A stretch of DNA of 64,000 nt from Vibrio sp. JPW-9-11-11 (GCF_013369335.1 NZ_SZQJ01000036.1:372001-436000); one strand, 5' to 3'; positions 1 through 9,625 are shown, counted from the first letter of the stretch. Translations and numbers: made by a program. Notes: generated from the sequence alone by a model not told the origin.

Positions 1-24
1 GTTTATGAGACATAAATCCAAGCG

Positions 25-228
25 TTATAGATTCATCAGACTTTCAATCGATTCTTCGATGGATAATTCGTGGTAGCAACGTACTCCCTGACCATCAAAA
101 GCATCGATCAAAATCTTATCAATGTTCGCAGGGCCGTGTTGGTCGATAATGCCTAACGTTTGTTCGACATCATCACACGTCATGGTGAGGTGATCTTTAA
201 GCACAATAGTGCAAGAGTGCAGGTTCAT
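25..228 (-). CDS. Small hypothetical protein
   Basis: A 67-residue acidic soluble protein that I do not recognise. It has no membrane segment or signal peptide; the middle is rich in Asp/Ile and it ends in an Ile-Glu-Ser-rich helix. I chose the ATG at 228 rather than the TTG six bases upstream because the AAGGAAG ribosome site (236-242) sits directly against the TTG but is well spaced from the ATG. It stands alone and is divergent from the alkylation-repair genes. The good ribosome site supports a real gene; function unknown. Confidence 0.6.
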   Translation of the reverse strand: MNLHSCTIVLKDHLTMTCDDVEQTLGIIDQHGPANIDKILIDAFDGQGVRCYHELSIEESIESLMNL

Positions 229-367
229 AGCCAACTTCCTTATTATTTATCGATCTGCATTGCTAACTTTAGAACAAGCATCACACTTGGCAAATAGAAT
301 TTAGTTCCGAAAATGGCTAGTAAATGGCGTTGATGTGATTAGACTGCAAATAAGGTTCTGAACAATA

Positions 368-1744
368 ATGGAAAACCGTATGAGCAACGCTATTGCAAAA
401 TTGACTCAAAAAGAGTGTCATACCGCGCGAGTTGCGCGCGATAGCCGCTTTGACGGCCAATTTTATGTTGCGGTAAAAACCACGGGGATATTTTGTCGGC
501 CAATTTGTCCAGCCAACTTGCCAAAAGAAGAGAACGTTGAGTATTTTCACGATAAAGCGCAAGCGCTGCTGGCGGGTTATCGACCTTGTTTACGCTGTCG
601 TCCCGACAGTGCGCCGAACTCTTGGGCATGGAAAGGGGTTGAAGTGACCTTTGTTCGTGCGATTCGGATGATAGAGCAGGGCGAGCTTCAGACTTGTTCT
701 CTACAACAGCTGTGTCAGCGTTTGGGAATATCAGACCGATATTTACGCAAGTTATTCAATCAATATTTGGGCATGTCGCCTAAGCAGTATGCGCTGTACT
801 ATCAGTTAATGTTCGCCAAGCAGCTGTTACACAGTAGCCAGTTGTCGGTGACAGAGATAGCGTTAGCTAGCGGTTTTAACAGCGTTCGCCGTTTTAACGA
901 TGCGTTTCAGAAAGTGATGAAAATGTCGCCGTCTGCCCTGCGCAAGGCCGAGCGGCACCACGCGCAGTCTAACGTGATCGACCTTGCTTATCGTGGCCCA
1001 TTGGACTGGCAGCATATGCTTGATTTTTATCGGTTACGTGCGATCGAAGGATTAGAAGTTGTCACGGACCAAGCGTATCAGCGTAGTGTGGTTCTCAATG
1101 GTCAACAGGCTTGGTTTGCGATGACTCACCACAAGCCCGGCGTAATGCGGGTTGAATTTCAACTCGAACAGGTCAGTCAATTGCGCGAGTTGGTCAACCG
1201 CTTAAGGCGAATGTTTGATCTAGACAGCGATGTATTGATCATTGAACAGCACTTATCGAGTTTGGCCCCAGGCCTTGTTAAGCGATCGGGGATTCGTATT
1301 CCCGGTGTTTGGAGCGCTTGGGAGGCGGGGGTTCGAGCAATATTAGGCCAGCAAGTGTCGATTAAAGCGGCGATTGGTCAGCTCAATTTGTTAGTGGCGA
1401 CATTGCAGCCGAATGAGGTGACACACTTTCCTACGCCAACAGATTTAGTCGACGCGGATCTATCGTTTTTGCGTATGCCACAAAGTCGCAAAGAGACATT
1501 AGCACGCTTTGCCCGCCATGTTGCTCAATTTCCACATCAAGATCCCAGCGAATGGCTTGCACTAAAAGGGGTGGGGCCTTGGACGGTCAATTACGCTAAG
1601 TTGCGTGGTTTGAGTGAGCCCAACTGCTTTTTAGATGGGGATCTGGTGGTGAAGAAAGCCTTACGGACCTTTACTCAGCTTAACCCTACATCGGTTGCTC
1701 CGTGGGGGAGCTACGCTACTTTCCACTGTTGGAGTCATGCATGA
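368..1744 (+). CDS. Ada-type regulator fused to AlkA 3-methyladenine DNA glycosylase
   Basis: A 458-residue protein with three parts. Residues about 10-85 are the Ada zinc domain with Cys43, Cys47, Cys74 and Cys77; Cys43 in FCRPxCPA is the expected methylphosphotriester acceptor. Residues about 95-195 are an AraC-type helix-turn-helix. Residues about 205-450 are AlkA, with the helix-hairpin-helix LKGVGPWT and the downstream Asp of FLDGD as the catalytic residue. It lacks the Ada O6-methylguanine Cys domain; that activity is supplied by ogt, whose ATG overlaps this stop. The role inferred is methylation-damage sensing plus excision of alkylated purines. The start could also be the ATG at 380. 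Confidence 0.93.
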   Translation: MENRMSNAIAKLTQKECHTARVARDSRFDGQFYVAVKTTGIFCRPICPANLPKEENVEYFHDKAQALLAGYRPCLRCRPDSAPNSWAWKGVEVTFVRAIRMIEQGELQTCSLQQLCQRLGISDRYLRKLFNQYLGMSPKQYALYYQLMFAKQLLHSSQLSVTEIALASGFNSVRRFNDAFQKVMKMSPSALRKAERHHAQSNVIDLAYRGPLDWQHMLDFYRLRAIEGLEVVTDQAYQRSVVLNGQQAWFAMTHHKPGVMRVEFQLEQVSQLRELVNRLRRMFDLDSDVLIIEQHLSSLAPGLVKRSGIRIPGVWSAWEAGVRAILGQQVSIKAAIGQLNLLVATLQPNEVTHFPTPTDLVDADLSFLRMPQSRKETLARFARHVAQFPHQDPSEWLALKGVGPWTVNYAKLRGLSEPNCFLDGDLVVKKALRTFTQLNPTSVAPWGSYATFHCWSHA

Positions 1745-2214
1745 ATTACTATTGCGAATACGCGTCACCTTTAGGTGATATGACGCTTCAAGCTAATGAA
1801 CACGGATTGCTTGGGGCTTGGTTTGAAACTCACACCACTCAACCTGAAAAACTGGGTGACTACGCCCCAGATAACCCAATTCTTCTTCAAGCGGTACAAG
1901 AGTTGCAAGAATACTTTACAGGGCAACGTCAGCAATTTACCCTACCGTTAGCCGCGGTAGGTACGCCATTTCAACAGCAGGTTTGGCAAGCGTTAACCCA
2001 GATACCCTTTGGTCATACTTGGAGTTATCAAGACATTGCCGAGGCGATAGGCAAGCCAAAAGCGGTTAGAGCGGTTGGCCTAGCCAATGGTAAAAACCCG
2101 ATTTCTATCATAGTGCCTTGTCATCGGGTGATCGGCAAAAACGGTAAGCTGACCGGATATGCGGGAGGCGTAGAGCGTAAAGCAAAACTGCTCGCGCTTG
2201 AACGAACGGAGTAA
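1741..2214 (+). CDS. ogt: Methylated-DNA--protein-cysteine methyltransferase
   Basis: Suicide O6-methylguanine repair protein of 157 residues. The PCHRVIG motif places the acceptor Cys at residue 127, and the C-terminal LTGYAGG and the DNA-binding helix region (YQDIAEAIGKPKAVRAVG) are intact. The start is the ATG at 1741, which overlaps the Ada-AlkA stop as ATGA; this implies translational coupling and makes the two cistrons a single alkylation-repair operon. Length is normal for the Ogt family. Confidence 0.95.
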   Translation: MNYYCEYASPLGDMTLQANEHGLLGAWFETHTTQPEKLGDYAPDNPILLQAVQELQEYFTGQRQQFTLPLAAVGTPFQQQVWQALTQIPFGHTWSYQDIAEAIGKPKAVRAVGLANGKNPISIIVPCHRVIGKNGKLTGYAGGVERKAKLLALERTE

Positions 2215-2218
2215 AGGA

Positions 2219-2620
2219 ATGCGAATACAGCGTTGGCTCGTCAACATGGCGTTATTTATCGCCATGACCACCACTTTTACAGGGTGCTCAGACGAACAAA
2301 CCGAACGTATGTTCAACAAACAAACCTATGAATTCACTGGGGTTTACGACAACCTGTATAATCAAGACCGCCTCGAGTTTCGCGACGCTCATGTCACTAT
2401 TGTAAAAGCGAAAGGGCCAGATATGACCAAGCCCTTTGAAGTGAACGATAACTTTCTGACCATTCAAATGCGCAACAATTCGAAAGAGAAGCGCGACGAC
2501 ATTGTGATGCGCATTCATGGTAACAATGAACTGTTAACTTGCAGCGTATGCGCCAAATACCAACTCGCGAGTACGTGGCAAAAACGGGATTTCAACCCAG
2601 GGTCAACCTCAAGTAAATAG
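2219..2620 (+). CDS. Small lipoprotein, unknown function
   Basis: A 133-residue protein with a lipoprotein signal peptide: Arg-containing n-region, hydrophobic stretch, and lipobox FTGC with the lipidated Cys near residue 23. The mature part is hydrophilic, with two Cys (TCSVC) near the C-terminus that could form a disulfide. The ATG at 2219 has GGAG at 2208-2211 inside the end of ogt, so it probably belongs to the ogt transcript. Its 3' end overlaps the convergent nhaD end by 12 bases. I do not recognise the family. Confidence 0.75.
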   Translation: MRIQRWLVNMALFIAMTTTFTGCSDEQTERMFNKQTYEFTGVYDNLYNQDRLEFRDAHVTIVKAKGPDMTKPFEVNDNFLTIQMRNNSKEKRDDIVMRIHGNNELLTCSVCAKYQLASTWQKRDFNPGSTSSK

Positions 2621-4042
2621 AGCGCTGTTGAGGACTAAGTGGACACCAATACTAGCGGCATACCCCATCGCTATGACGGGCGCCCACTTCAAATGCCCGA
2701 AGAAGGTGTATTTGCCGTGGGCGGCGCCCATTAGTGCCACGCCAGCCGCTGAGCCAATAGAGAGTAAGCTACCGCCAACCCCAGCTGTGAGTGTGACCAA
2801 TAACCAATTGCCCATACTCATAGAAGGCTCCATGGTCAGTACCGCGAACATGACCGGAATGTTATCGACGATTGCGGATAAGATACCGACCATCACATTC
2901 GCCCACATCGGATCCCATTGGGTGTACATGACCTCCGAAATCAGGCCCAGATAGCCAAGCAAACTTAACCCTCCAACACACATCACCACGCCGTAGAAGA
3001 AGAGCAAGGTGTCCCATTCCGCATGGGAGACTCGACGAAAAACATCAAACGGCACCACAGAACCTAAACGCTTGAGTGCGTAATCGTCTCGATTTTCAAT
3101 CGCGCGCAGGGCTTTCTTTTTCAAAGATGTTTTGAGCGTTTTACGCAAGAAAAAGCCAAAGAACTGTAAGTAGGCGAGGCCCATCATCATACCGACGACA
3201 GGTGGGAAATGCAGTACGGCATGAAATGCTACAGCGGTGGCAATAGTGAGAATGAACAAACCCACAATTCGACGTGCGCCTCGTTTAAGTTCTACATGCT
3301 GGTGAACGACATCGGGCTTTGCATTGGGAATAAACTGCGACATGATGATCGCTGGCACTAAGTAGTTGAGAACGGAGGGAAGAAACAGCGGCATAAACTC
3401 AGAGAACGATACGTGTCCGGCTTGCCAAACCATGAGCGTAGTAATATCGCCAAATGGACTGAATGCCCCGCCGGCATTGGCCGCAATCACGATATTGATG
3501 CACGCGAGATTGATAAATTTAGTGTTGTCGCCCGCCACTTTCATCACCACTGCACACATCAGCAGTGCCGTGGTTAGGTTATCGGCAATCGGAGAAATAA
3601 AGAAGGCCAATATCCCCGTTAGCCAGAATAGGGTTTTAAAGTTAAATCCTTTACCGACCATCCAGGCTTGCAAGGCGTCAAACAGTCTTCGCTCTTCCAT
3701 GGCACTGATATAAGTCATTGCCACTAGCAAAAACAGCAATAGTTCAGCATATTCCAGTAAGTTGTGCTCTAGCGCGGCTTTGGCGACCTCAACTTGATCA
3801 TACTGAGTGTAGGCGTAACCTATCATCGCCCAGATGACCCCTGCGGCCAGCAATACTGGCTTGGACTTTCTCAGCTGTAGATACTCTTCGAGCATCACTA
3901 GGGTATAGGCAACGGAAAAAATGAGCAGTGCTGTATAGCCAATGGTCGATTGAGTCAAAGGCAGTACCTGCTCTGGAGAGGCGGCGACATAGGTTGAGAA
4001 AGGCAATAAAAGCAGAACGACAAGGGACCGCGGCAGTTTCAT
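2609..4042 (-). CDS. nhaD: Na+/H+ antiporter NhaD
   Basis: A 477-residue inner-membrane protein with about 12-13 membrane segments and an N-terminal cleavable-looking leader (ends near AAS-PEQ). Sequence features fit NhaD: the SPIADNLTTALL helix, the NAGGAFSPFGD loop, and the mirrored AIVDNIPVMFA and GSLLSIGSAAG segments, containing the conserved Asp/Asn/Ser/Thr residues expected for sodium and proton exchange. The start has a strong AAAGGAG site. NhaD is typical of halophilic and marine gammaproteobacteria and exports Na+ or Li+ at alkaline pH. Confidence 0.95.
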   Translation of the reverse strand: MKLPRSLVVLLLLPFSTYVAASPEQVLPLTQSTIGYTALLIFSVAYTLVMLEEYLQLRKSKPVLLAAGVIWAMIGYAYTQYDQVEVAKAALEHNLLEYAELLLFLLVAMTYISAMEERRLFDALQAWMVGKGFNFKTLFWLTGILAFFISPIADNLTTALLMCAVVMKVAGDNTKFINLACINIVIAANAGGAFSPFGDITTLMVWQAGHVSFSEFMPLFLPSVLNYLVPAIIMSQFIPNAKPDVVHQHVELKRGARRIVGLFILTIATAVAFHAVLHFPPVVGMMMGLAYLQFFGFFLRKTLKTSLKKKALRAIENRDDYALKRLGSVVPFDVFRRVSHAEWDTLLFFYGVVMCVGGLSLLGYLGLISEVMYTQWDPMWANVMVGILSAIVDNIPVMFAVLTMEPSMSMGNWLLVTLTAGVGGSLLSIGSAAGVALMGAAHGKYTFFGHLKWAPVIAMGYAASIGVHLVLNSALFT

Positions 4043-4153
4043 GCTGTCACTCCTTTGAAAGTGAGTTGTTATTATGATGTAACTTATTGTAAGGCTGAAA
4101 TGGCAGGGGGTATGTGAGTTAGGTTTGGATCTGGTTGAATTGTCAGCAATAAA

Positions 4154-4190
4154 ATTGCCTCGGTCAGTCAGGCCGAGGCAATGTTGTCAA
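4154..4190 (-). terminator. Rho-independent terminator of the serine protease gene
   Basis: Perfect 10-bp stem (4154-4163 with 4173-4182) with a 9-base loop. It is followed, reading the minus strand, by TTTTATT. It lies about 40 bases after the protease stop. Confidence 0.8.
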
Positions 4191-4219
4191 ATGACACCGT
4201 GCTTGGGGAGTCCGTCGTG

Positions 4220-5539
4220 TTAGAACACCGTGACTGTGGTGTTGGAGCAGGTATCACTACCGGCGTTACAAACTTTATGATTATAAGTTGCCCCGCCTTT
4301 GTTATTGATGTTGTCGGTATAGAAGCCGGAGTTAGCCATAGTCTCAATAAGCACGCCATTGCGGTAGACGTCAACTTGGGCCGACTCACTACCACTCCAG
4401 TCTAAGTTCACCCTGTGCTGGCCTTTCACCTTATACCCTGATGCGGTTAACGCAAAATCACCACCGGACGGAGGCGGCGCCCCGGAATCAATCGTGACGT
4501 TGAAGCGCTGCAAAATAGGTTCTATCGGTGATCCTATGGTGTAAGAGGAAGATCCCGCGAATAGCAGTGCCACTGCGGCATTGCTATCGTTGGCGACAAT
4601 CAGTGAGCCTGAATCTCCCCCTGCGCTAAACGTCCCTGGTGTGATAACGACTTGCCCAACGAATGTGGCCAATTTAGTACAACTCGAACCTCCCTCATAA
4701 CAGACGTTCACCGTGGCGTTAATGCTGTCTACCGTGCCTTGGGTAAAACCGGTAGTGCGGCCGTATTTTTTTACAGTGAGGCCAAGCGAGGCCGTTTCGA
4801 CACTGGAGGAAGGTGTGCCGTAGCCATCGGCGGGTGTTGCAGTAGACAGTGAGGCGACGTCGCTCAGTGCGATCGCGGCGTCCATAATATTGGCGGAGCC
4901 GTCAAACAAAATGGGTTCGTAGTCGACCAGTGTGGCGTAGGTGTCACCGTTTTCGACTCCACCGTCATAAGGACCAGGCTGAAGAATGTTTTCTGGTACA
5001 TTGGTTTGATTGGAATTGGCAAACACGTGATTGTTGCTCAACGCATACACTTGCGTGCCGTCGGAGACTCTCGCCCCAATGGTGCCAGCGGTAATGTTTG
5101 GGTGACCTGTCGACACACCAATCGGGACCGGACGCTCAAAACGCGCGGTCGGGTCAACGGTGGGTTCGGGGTCAGGGTCCGAAAAACACTCTGCCGGGCG
5201 CTGGGCTGGTGGCCCGCCACATACCGGAGGCGCAAGCGCGTAAAATCGGCCACTGTAGACGGTTTTGACTTTTACGCCGTCAACTACGGTTGGAATGCCC
5301 GACATACCGGGCGATTCAGTAAACACCACAATCACACCGACGCCATGACTATCCAAGGCCAATCCGTGCCCCACAACCCCTTTGGTTTGGAGAAAGCTGT
5401 TGCCGTGTTTTTGTTGCGCCGCCGCGGCCGTACTGAGCCCAGGAGGCGCAGTAAACGAGGGAGCAGCGAAAGAGATCACCGACCAGACAATGCTAGTCAG
5501 GAAGGTAACAAACAAGAGGATCCAACGGTTAGACGCCAT
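4220..5539 (-). CDS. Secreted trypsin-like serine protease with C-terminal beta domain
   Basis: A 439-residue exported protein. A signal peptide spans about residues 1-25 (hydrophobic core, ends ISFA-A). The protease fold shows all three catalytic residues in order: His in SNNHVFANS, Asp in MDAAIALSD, and Ser in the GGDSGSL motif. Cys pairs such as CYEGGSSC suggest extracytoplasmic disulfides. After a Pro/Gly linker, about 80 residues form a fibronectin-III-like domain (VNLDWSGS, VDVYRNG, TYNHKVC) common on secreted Vibrio proteases. Transcribed alone with its own terminator. The natural substrate is not evident. Confidence 0.85.
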   Translation of the reverse strand: MASNRWILLFVTFLTSIVWSVISFAAPSFTAPPGLSTAAAAQQKHGNSFLQTKGVVGHGLALDSHGVGVIVVFTESPGMSGIPTVVDGVKVKTVYSGRFYALAPPVCGGPPAQRPAECFSDPDPEPTVDPTARFERPVPIGVSTGHPNITAGTIGARVSDGTQVYALSNNHVFANSNQTNVPENILQPGPYDGGVENGDTYATLVDYEPILFDGSANIMDAAIALSDVASLSTATPADGYGTPSSSVETASLGLTVKKYGRTTGFTQGTVDSINATVNVCYEGGSSCTKLATFVGQVVITPGTFSAGGDSGSLIVANDSNAAVALLFAGSSSYTIGSPIEPILQRFNVTIDSGAPPPSGGDFALTASGYKVKGQHRVNLDWSGSESAQVDVYRNGVLIETMANSGFYTDNINNKGGATYNHKVCNAGSDTCSNTTVTVF

Positions 5540-5656
5540 GATTAATGCCCTATCAATGCTATTGATGGATTTGTTAATTATGGCTGCTTTTGGTCACATT
5601 TGCGTAGTCGCAGGGGAAGAAAAAATGCGCAGTGAGTGAACTCATTGAGCAGAAAC

Positions 5657-5689
5657 AATAAACCCGAGATTCACTGTCTCGGGTTTATT
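5657..5689 (-). terminator. Terminator of the dicarboxylate symporter gene
   Basis: Perfect 13-bp stem (5657-5669 with 5677-5689) around a 7-base loop, positioned 19 bases past the symporter stop. The AATAAA end supplies the T-rich tail on the minus strand. Confidence 0.8.
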
Positions 5690-5707
5690 CTAGATAGCAA
5701 GCGAGAA

Positions 5708-7012
5708 CTAAGCTTCAGAGTGTTTTAAATGGACCTCTTCTTCTTTCTCTCCCGCCATTGGGTCGTTAAATCGCGCTTCATCGAGTGCGCCTTCTGATTT
5801 GGCGACAATCACAGTGACTGCGCTGTCACCGGTAATGTTGACTGCGGTACGAATCATATCCAGCAGACGATCCACCCCCATGATAAGCGCGATGCCTTCC
5901 AGCGGCAGGCCGACTTGATTGAGTACCATCGCTAGCATCACTAAGCCAACCCCAGGTACACCAGCGGTACCGATAGAAGCGAGAGTCGCTGTCATGATCA
6001 CCATCAGATAGTCACCCATGGTGAGGTCGATATTGAACGCTTGAGCGATAAATGCTGTTGCCACACCTTGCATGATCGCCGTACCATCCATGTTCACCGT
6101 CGCGCCGAGCGGAACCGTAAACGATGATACGCGGTTTGCGACACCCATACGATTTTTCGCCGTTTCCATGGTGACAGGAATGGTGGCATTTGAAGAGGCG
6201 GTAGAGAAGGCAAACATCACCGCGTCTTCCATCTTCTTCAAGAAGGTGATCGGGCTTAATCCCGTAAAGCCTTTGAGCATCACGCTGTAGGTTACTAAAC
6301 CATGCAGTACTAAGGTTCCGGCTAACACCAAGAAGTACTCAGCGAGGTTGACGATGGCGCCTAGCCCCAAGCCTGTGAACAGCTTAGCCATCAGGAAGAA
6401 CACACCGTATGGCGCTAAATGCATCAGAATGGCGACCAGCTTCATGATCACTTCGTTGAGATCTGAGAAAAAGGCCGCAATACGTTCACCTGGTTTACCC
6501 GCTGCGCTGATAGCAATGCCAAAGAGCACTGCAAAAACTATCACTTGAAGCGTCTTGCCTTCCGCCATAGCACTTATGGGGTTGGTCGGGAACATATCAA
6601 TGATCACTTGCCCCAGTGAAGGCGCCTCGGCAGATTTAAATGAGCTGGCTGCGGTTAAATCGGCACCTGCGCCCGGTTGGAAAAGGTGACCCATAGTAAG
6701 GGCAAGCGTAATTGCAACCGCGGTTGTCACGACGTAGAAGCCCAGGGTTTTACCGCCCATACGACCGAGTGTCGATAGATCTTTTAATGAGCTAGTTCCG
6801 CAGACCAGTGAAACAAACACAAGCGGAACCACTAACATTTTTAAACTGGCGACGAAGACTTTTCCGCCGACTTCGAATAATCCATTAACAATGTATGCAT
6901 CGACAAATCCGTTGTCTGCAAATAAGCTGCGAATCGCAAAGCCTGTCAAGATACCTGCGACCATACCGATAATGACACGGCTGGTTAGCGACATCGGTTT
7001 CTTGGTATTCAT
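5708..7012 (-). CDS. Dicarboxylate/amino acid:cation symporter (DctA/GltP family)
   Basis: A 434-residue SDF-family secondary transporter. It has the serine-rich re-entrant loop (AFSTASSNATIPVT), the NMDGTA motif, the GTAGVPG loop and the DRLLDMIRTAVNITGD substrate/sodium-binding helix. These residues bind C4-dicarboxylates or Asp/Glu in the family; the exact substrate cannot be set from sequence alone. The ATG at 7012 is chosen because AAGGAG ends 8 bases before it, whereas the upstream GTG abuts the site. A strong CRP-like site lies about 110 bases upstream, consistent with catabolite control. Confidence 0.9.
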   Translation of the reverse strand: MNTKKPMSLTSRVIIGMVAGILTGFAIRSLFADNGFVDAYIVNGLFEVGGKVFVASLKMLVVPLVFVSLVCGTSSLKDLSTLGRMGGKTLGFYVVTTAVAITLALTMGHLFQPGAGADLTAASSFKSAEAPSLGQVIIDMFPTNPISAMAEGKTLQVIVFAVLFGIAISAAGKPGERIAAFFSDLNEVIMKLVAILMHLAPYGVFFLMAKLFTGLGLGAIVNLAEYFLVLAGTLVLHGLVTYSVMLKGFTGLSPITFLKKMEDAVMFAFSTASSNATIPVTMETAKNRMGVANRVSSFTVPLGATVNMDGTAIMQGVATAFIAQAFNIDLTMGDYLMVIMTATLASIGTAGVPGVGLVMLAMVLNQVGLPLEGIALIMGVDRLLDMIRTAVNITGDSAVTVIVAKSEGALDEARFNDPMAGEKEEEVHLKHSEA

Positions 7013-7021
7013 AGTGAACAC

Positions 7022-7330
7022 TCCTTATAGTTATGCACCTTGAGTTCATTTCAAGGCGAGCAGGAGGTTAGCAGGGGTATTGATAAATCGAAAAGCAAAT
7101 CGCTCAACTGAATGTGTAGATGTGATCTGCATCACTAGTATTTTGGTTTATTTAACAGCTTGTTAACCTTGATTTATGGTCTTTACAACTATAAATGGTC
7201 AAAATTAACGTCAAAGATTCTAATTGTTAACAAGGAGGCGTTTCTCATTACTTGAGAAACTGAGTGCACATCCTATTTGACGCTTCACGAGAGTGCATAG
7301 GTAGTCACGCTTTATTCACCTATGACTCCT
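7022..7330. other. Gene-free region upstream of the symporter
   Basis: No gene seen. It holds the CRP-like site at 7121-7136, an AT-rich stretch (7140-7240), and an inverted repeat GTTTCTCA-N5-TGAGAAAC at 7241-7261 of unknown role. Confidence 0.6.
7121..7136 (-). promoter_or_regulatory. CRP-like site upstream of the symporter
   Basis: TGTGA-N6-TCACT matches the CRP consensus TGTGA-N6-TCACA at nine of ten positions. It lies about 110 bases from the symporter start. Binding is inferred. Confidence 0.6.
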
Positions 7331-8842
7331 CTAAAGCTGATTTTCTATCGGCAGAAGTCCTGCCAGCCAAGCGCCAATTTGGCGCCATATGCTGGCGTCT
7401 GGCTCACTGGTTAATCTTGTATCCGTACTGAGATCGCGCCAAACCAGTTGGTCATCTTCAACACCCATCAAGTAGGCGTTGTTTTTTAATTCGTTAGGCA
7501 AGCGCGCTAGGGTTTTCTCCACATACTCAGGTTGCTCAATCACTGCGGCCATTTCGGTGTTGAGTTCGCCTGACCTTGGGTCCCAGTTCATAGACCCGAC
7601 AAACAGCACGCGCTGATCAACCATCACGACCTTAGCGTGTAGGCTCGCTCGACTGCTCCCTGTCATACTCCACTGGCTGTTACTGTTTGCGGTAGATTTG
7701 ATTTCCCAAAGCTGAACGCCTCCCTCAACTAGAGGCCGGCGATATTTGGCATACCAGCCGTGCACTGCAAAGACATCATTGGAGGCGAGACTGTTGGTGA
7801 CAATAGTGATATCGATACCGCGTTGGGCGGCTGCGATCAGTGCTTCAGTGCCTGACTCTGTTGGGACGAAGTATGGTGAGATGATCACCACCGATTGCTT
7901 TGCTGTAGCAAGAAGTTGGCTCAAATTCTCGACCAACTGGCTTTGTTGATGTTCGACTTTGTCGGGATGGTCGTACCAAACAGCCCCTTTTCCCCAATAA
8001 AGTTTGATACTGCCTTGAATCAGCTGTTGGTAGAGCGCTAAGTCAGTAAAGTTGTAGCGTCCAGAGGAGAACTTTTGTTCTAACTGCAGCGTGTCCACTG
8101 CTTTTTGGATATCGCTCTGGGTGAGAGTTCGGCTTTCAGTGACGATCCACTCTATAGGAATGGCATAACGACTGTTCCAGTAGAGGTCAAATTGGGTCGC
8201 TGTTTGCTCTACCGCCTCACCAAACAGCAGCAAGTCGAAGTCACCGAACTCGACCGCAGACTCGAAGGCGAAGTATTCATTGCCGATGTTTCTGCCGCCA
8301 ACGATACTGGCGACACCATCGGCCGTTAGCGACTTGTTGTGCATACGTCGGTTGAGGCGTTCGAAATCGCTGGCCATAGCTAACACCCTAGCTTGGCGGT
8401 ATTGATGTGGGTTGAACAGCCTAATCTCGATATTGGGATGGCGGTTAAGCTCCGCCATATGGCGATCGTTGCGCTGCTGCATATCGTCGAGTAATAGTCG
8501 AATGCGCACACCACGCTCTGCCGCCTGATACAGTCGCCAAGTCAATAGATGGCTAGTTTCATCATTGCGATAAATATAGTACTGCAGATCAAGGCTCGTT
8601 TGAGCAGACTCAATTAGGGCTAAGCGCGCCAATAGCGCATCTTCACCAAAATTTAGCGGCAAAAAGCCCGTTTGTGAGTCGTTAGGGGTTGGCAAGGCTT
8701 CAAAATAGCCAGCCAGAGGAGAGTGTGCTTGGTAACCAAAATGGTACGACGTCGGCTTTTCGCCAAATTGCGTTTCATCGAGTGTACTGCAGGCCGAGAG
8801 GAATACCACGAGCATGACAACGGCTGTCCGGAATAAAAGCAA
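7331..8842 (-). CDS. Phospholipase D / cardiolipin-synthase-type lipoprotein
   Basis: A 503-residue protein with two PLD HKD motifs: H-N-K-S-L-T-A-D-G in the first half and H-A-K-V-V-M-V-D-Q in the second, each followed by the GxxN segment (VGGRN, VGSMN). The N-terminus carries a lipoprotein signal with lipobox LSAC. The TTG at 8842 is chosen as start: a strong AAGGAGG ends five bases upstream and it gives a normal short signal peptide, whereas the ATG at 8974 would add 44 odd residues. Domain order and length resemble ClsC/YmdC-like transphosphatidylases. A lipid-anchored location is inferred. Confidence 0.85.
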   Translation of the reverse strand: MLLFRTAVVMLVVFLSACSTLDETQFGEKPTSYHFGYQAHSPLAGYFEALPTPNDSQTGFLPLNFGEDALLARLALIESAQTSLDLQYYIYRNDETSHLLTWRLYQAAERGVRIRLLLDDMQQRNDRHMAELNRHPNIEIRLFNPHQYRQARVLAMASDFERLNRRMHNKSLTADGVASIVGGRNIGNEYFAFESAVEFGDFDLLLFGEAVEQTATQFDLYWNSRYAIPIEWIVTESRTLTQSDIQKAVDTLQLEQKFSSGRYNFTDLALYQQLIQGSIKLYWGKGAVWYDHPDKVEHQQSQLVENLSQLLATAKQSVVIISPYFVPTESGTEALIAAAQRGIDITIVTNSLASNDVFAVHGWYAKYRRPLVEGGVQLWEIKSTANSNSQWSMTGSSRASLHAKVVMVDQRVLFVGSMNWDPRSGELNTEMAAVIEQPEYVEKTLARLPNELKNNAYLMGVEDDQLVWRDLSTDTRLTSEPDASIWRQIGAWLAGLLPIENQL

Positions 8843-8991
8843 ACAAGCCTCCTTTGCACAATATCCAAATATAGGGGATTGATTATAGAATGATTTGTTC
8901 AGGTTACCATTGGCGTGAGCAATAAGCTGATTGGTTTTGTGAGCACATTCGATTATGTTAGAAGCAAGAATCATAATTATTAGTCACCGCT

Positions 8992-9612
8992 ATGAATACC
9001 GCTTTGCTGGGAATGTTTATTCCAACCTTTTTCTTTGTTTCGATTACACCTGGGATGTGTATGACATTGGCACTTACGCTCGGAATGAGCATTGGCTATC
9101 GCCGTGCCCTATGGATGATGGCGGGCGAGTTGGTCGGAGTTGGGCTGGTTGCCGTCGCTGCTGTGCTTGGCATTGCCGCGGTGATGCTCAACTATCCTTG
9201 GTTGTTTGTCGCGCTAAAGTTTATTGGTGGTGGTTATCTGTTTTATTTGGGTGTACAAATGTGGCGCTCGCGTGGGAAGTTAGCCATTAACCTCGAACAG
9301 CAAACGGACGCAGTACACTCCGACTGGGATTTAGTGGTACAAGGCTTTGTGACAGCTATAGCGAACCCGAAAGGTTGGGCATTTATGATTTCTCTGTTGC
9401 CTCCGTTTATCGACCAAAATAGCGCACTCACACCACAATTGGTGGTACTGGTCTCCATTATCTTGCTGTTCGAGTTTGTCTGCATGACCCTTTACGCCAC
9501 AGGCGGCAAAGGGCTCAAGCGGCTGCTTGGTCAGTCACAAAATGTGCGTTTGCTTAACCGAATTGCCGGCACGCTAATGATGGGCGTCGGGGTATGGTTA
9601 TTATCCAGTTAA
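8992..9612 (+). CDS. LysE/RhtB-family exporter
   Basis: A 206-residue inner-membrane protein with six predicted helices and the family N-terminal signature (FFFVSITPGMCMTLALTLGM). It is followed by the ANPKGW segment conserved in RhtB-type amino-acid and homoserine-lactone exporters. Start ATG at 8992; the ribosome site is weak. The next small gene begins 13 bases after the stop. The substrate cannot be assigned. Confidence 0.88.
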   Translation: MNTALLGMFIPTFFFVSITPGMCMTLALTLGMSIGYRRALWMMAGELVGVGLVAVAAVLGIAAVMLNYPWLFVALKFIGGGYLFYLGVQMWRSRGKLAINLEQQTDAVHSDWDLVVQGFVTAIANPKGWAFMISLLPPFIDQNSALTPQLVVLVSIILLFEFVCMTLYATGGKGLKRLLGQSQNVRLLNRIAGTLMMGVGVWLLSS

Positions 9613-9625
9613 TCGGTGTTTTACT

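Noticed and set aside
5006..5545. Open frame of 179 codons on the plus strand
   Set aside because: It lies wholly opposite the serine protease gene, is Arg-rich as expected of a shadow frame, and has no ribosome site.
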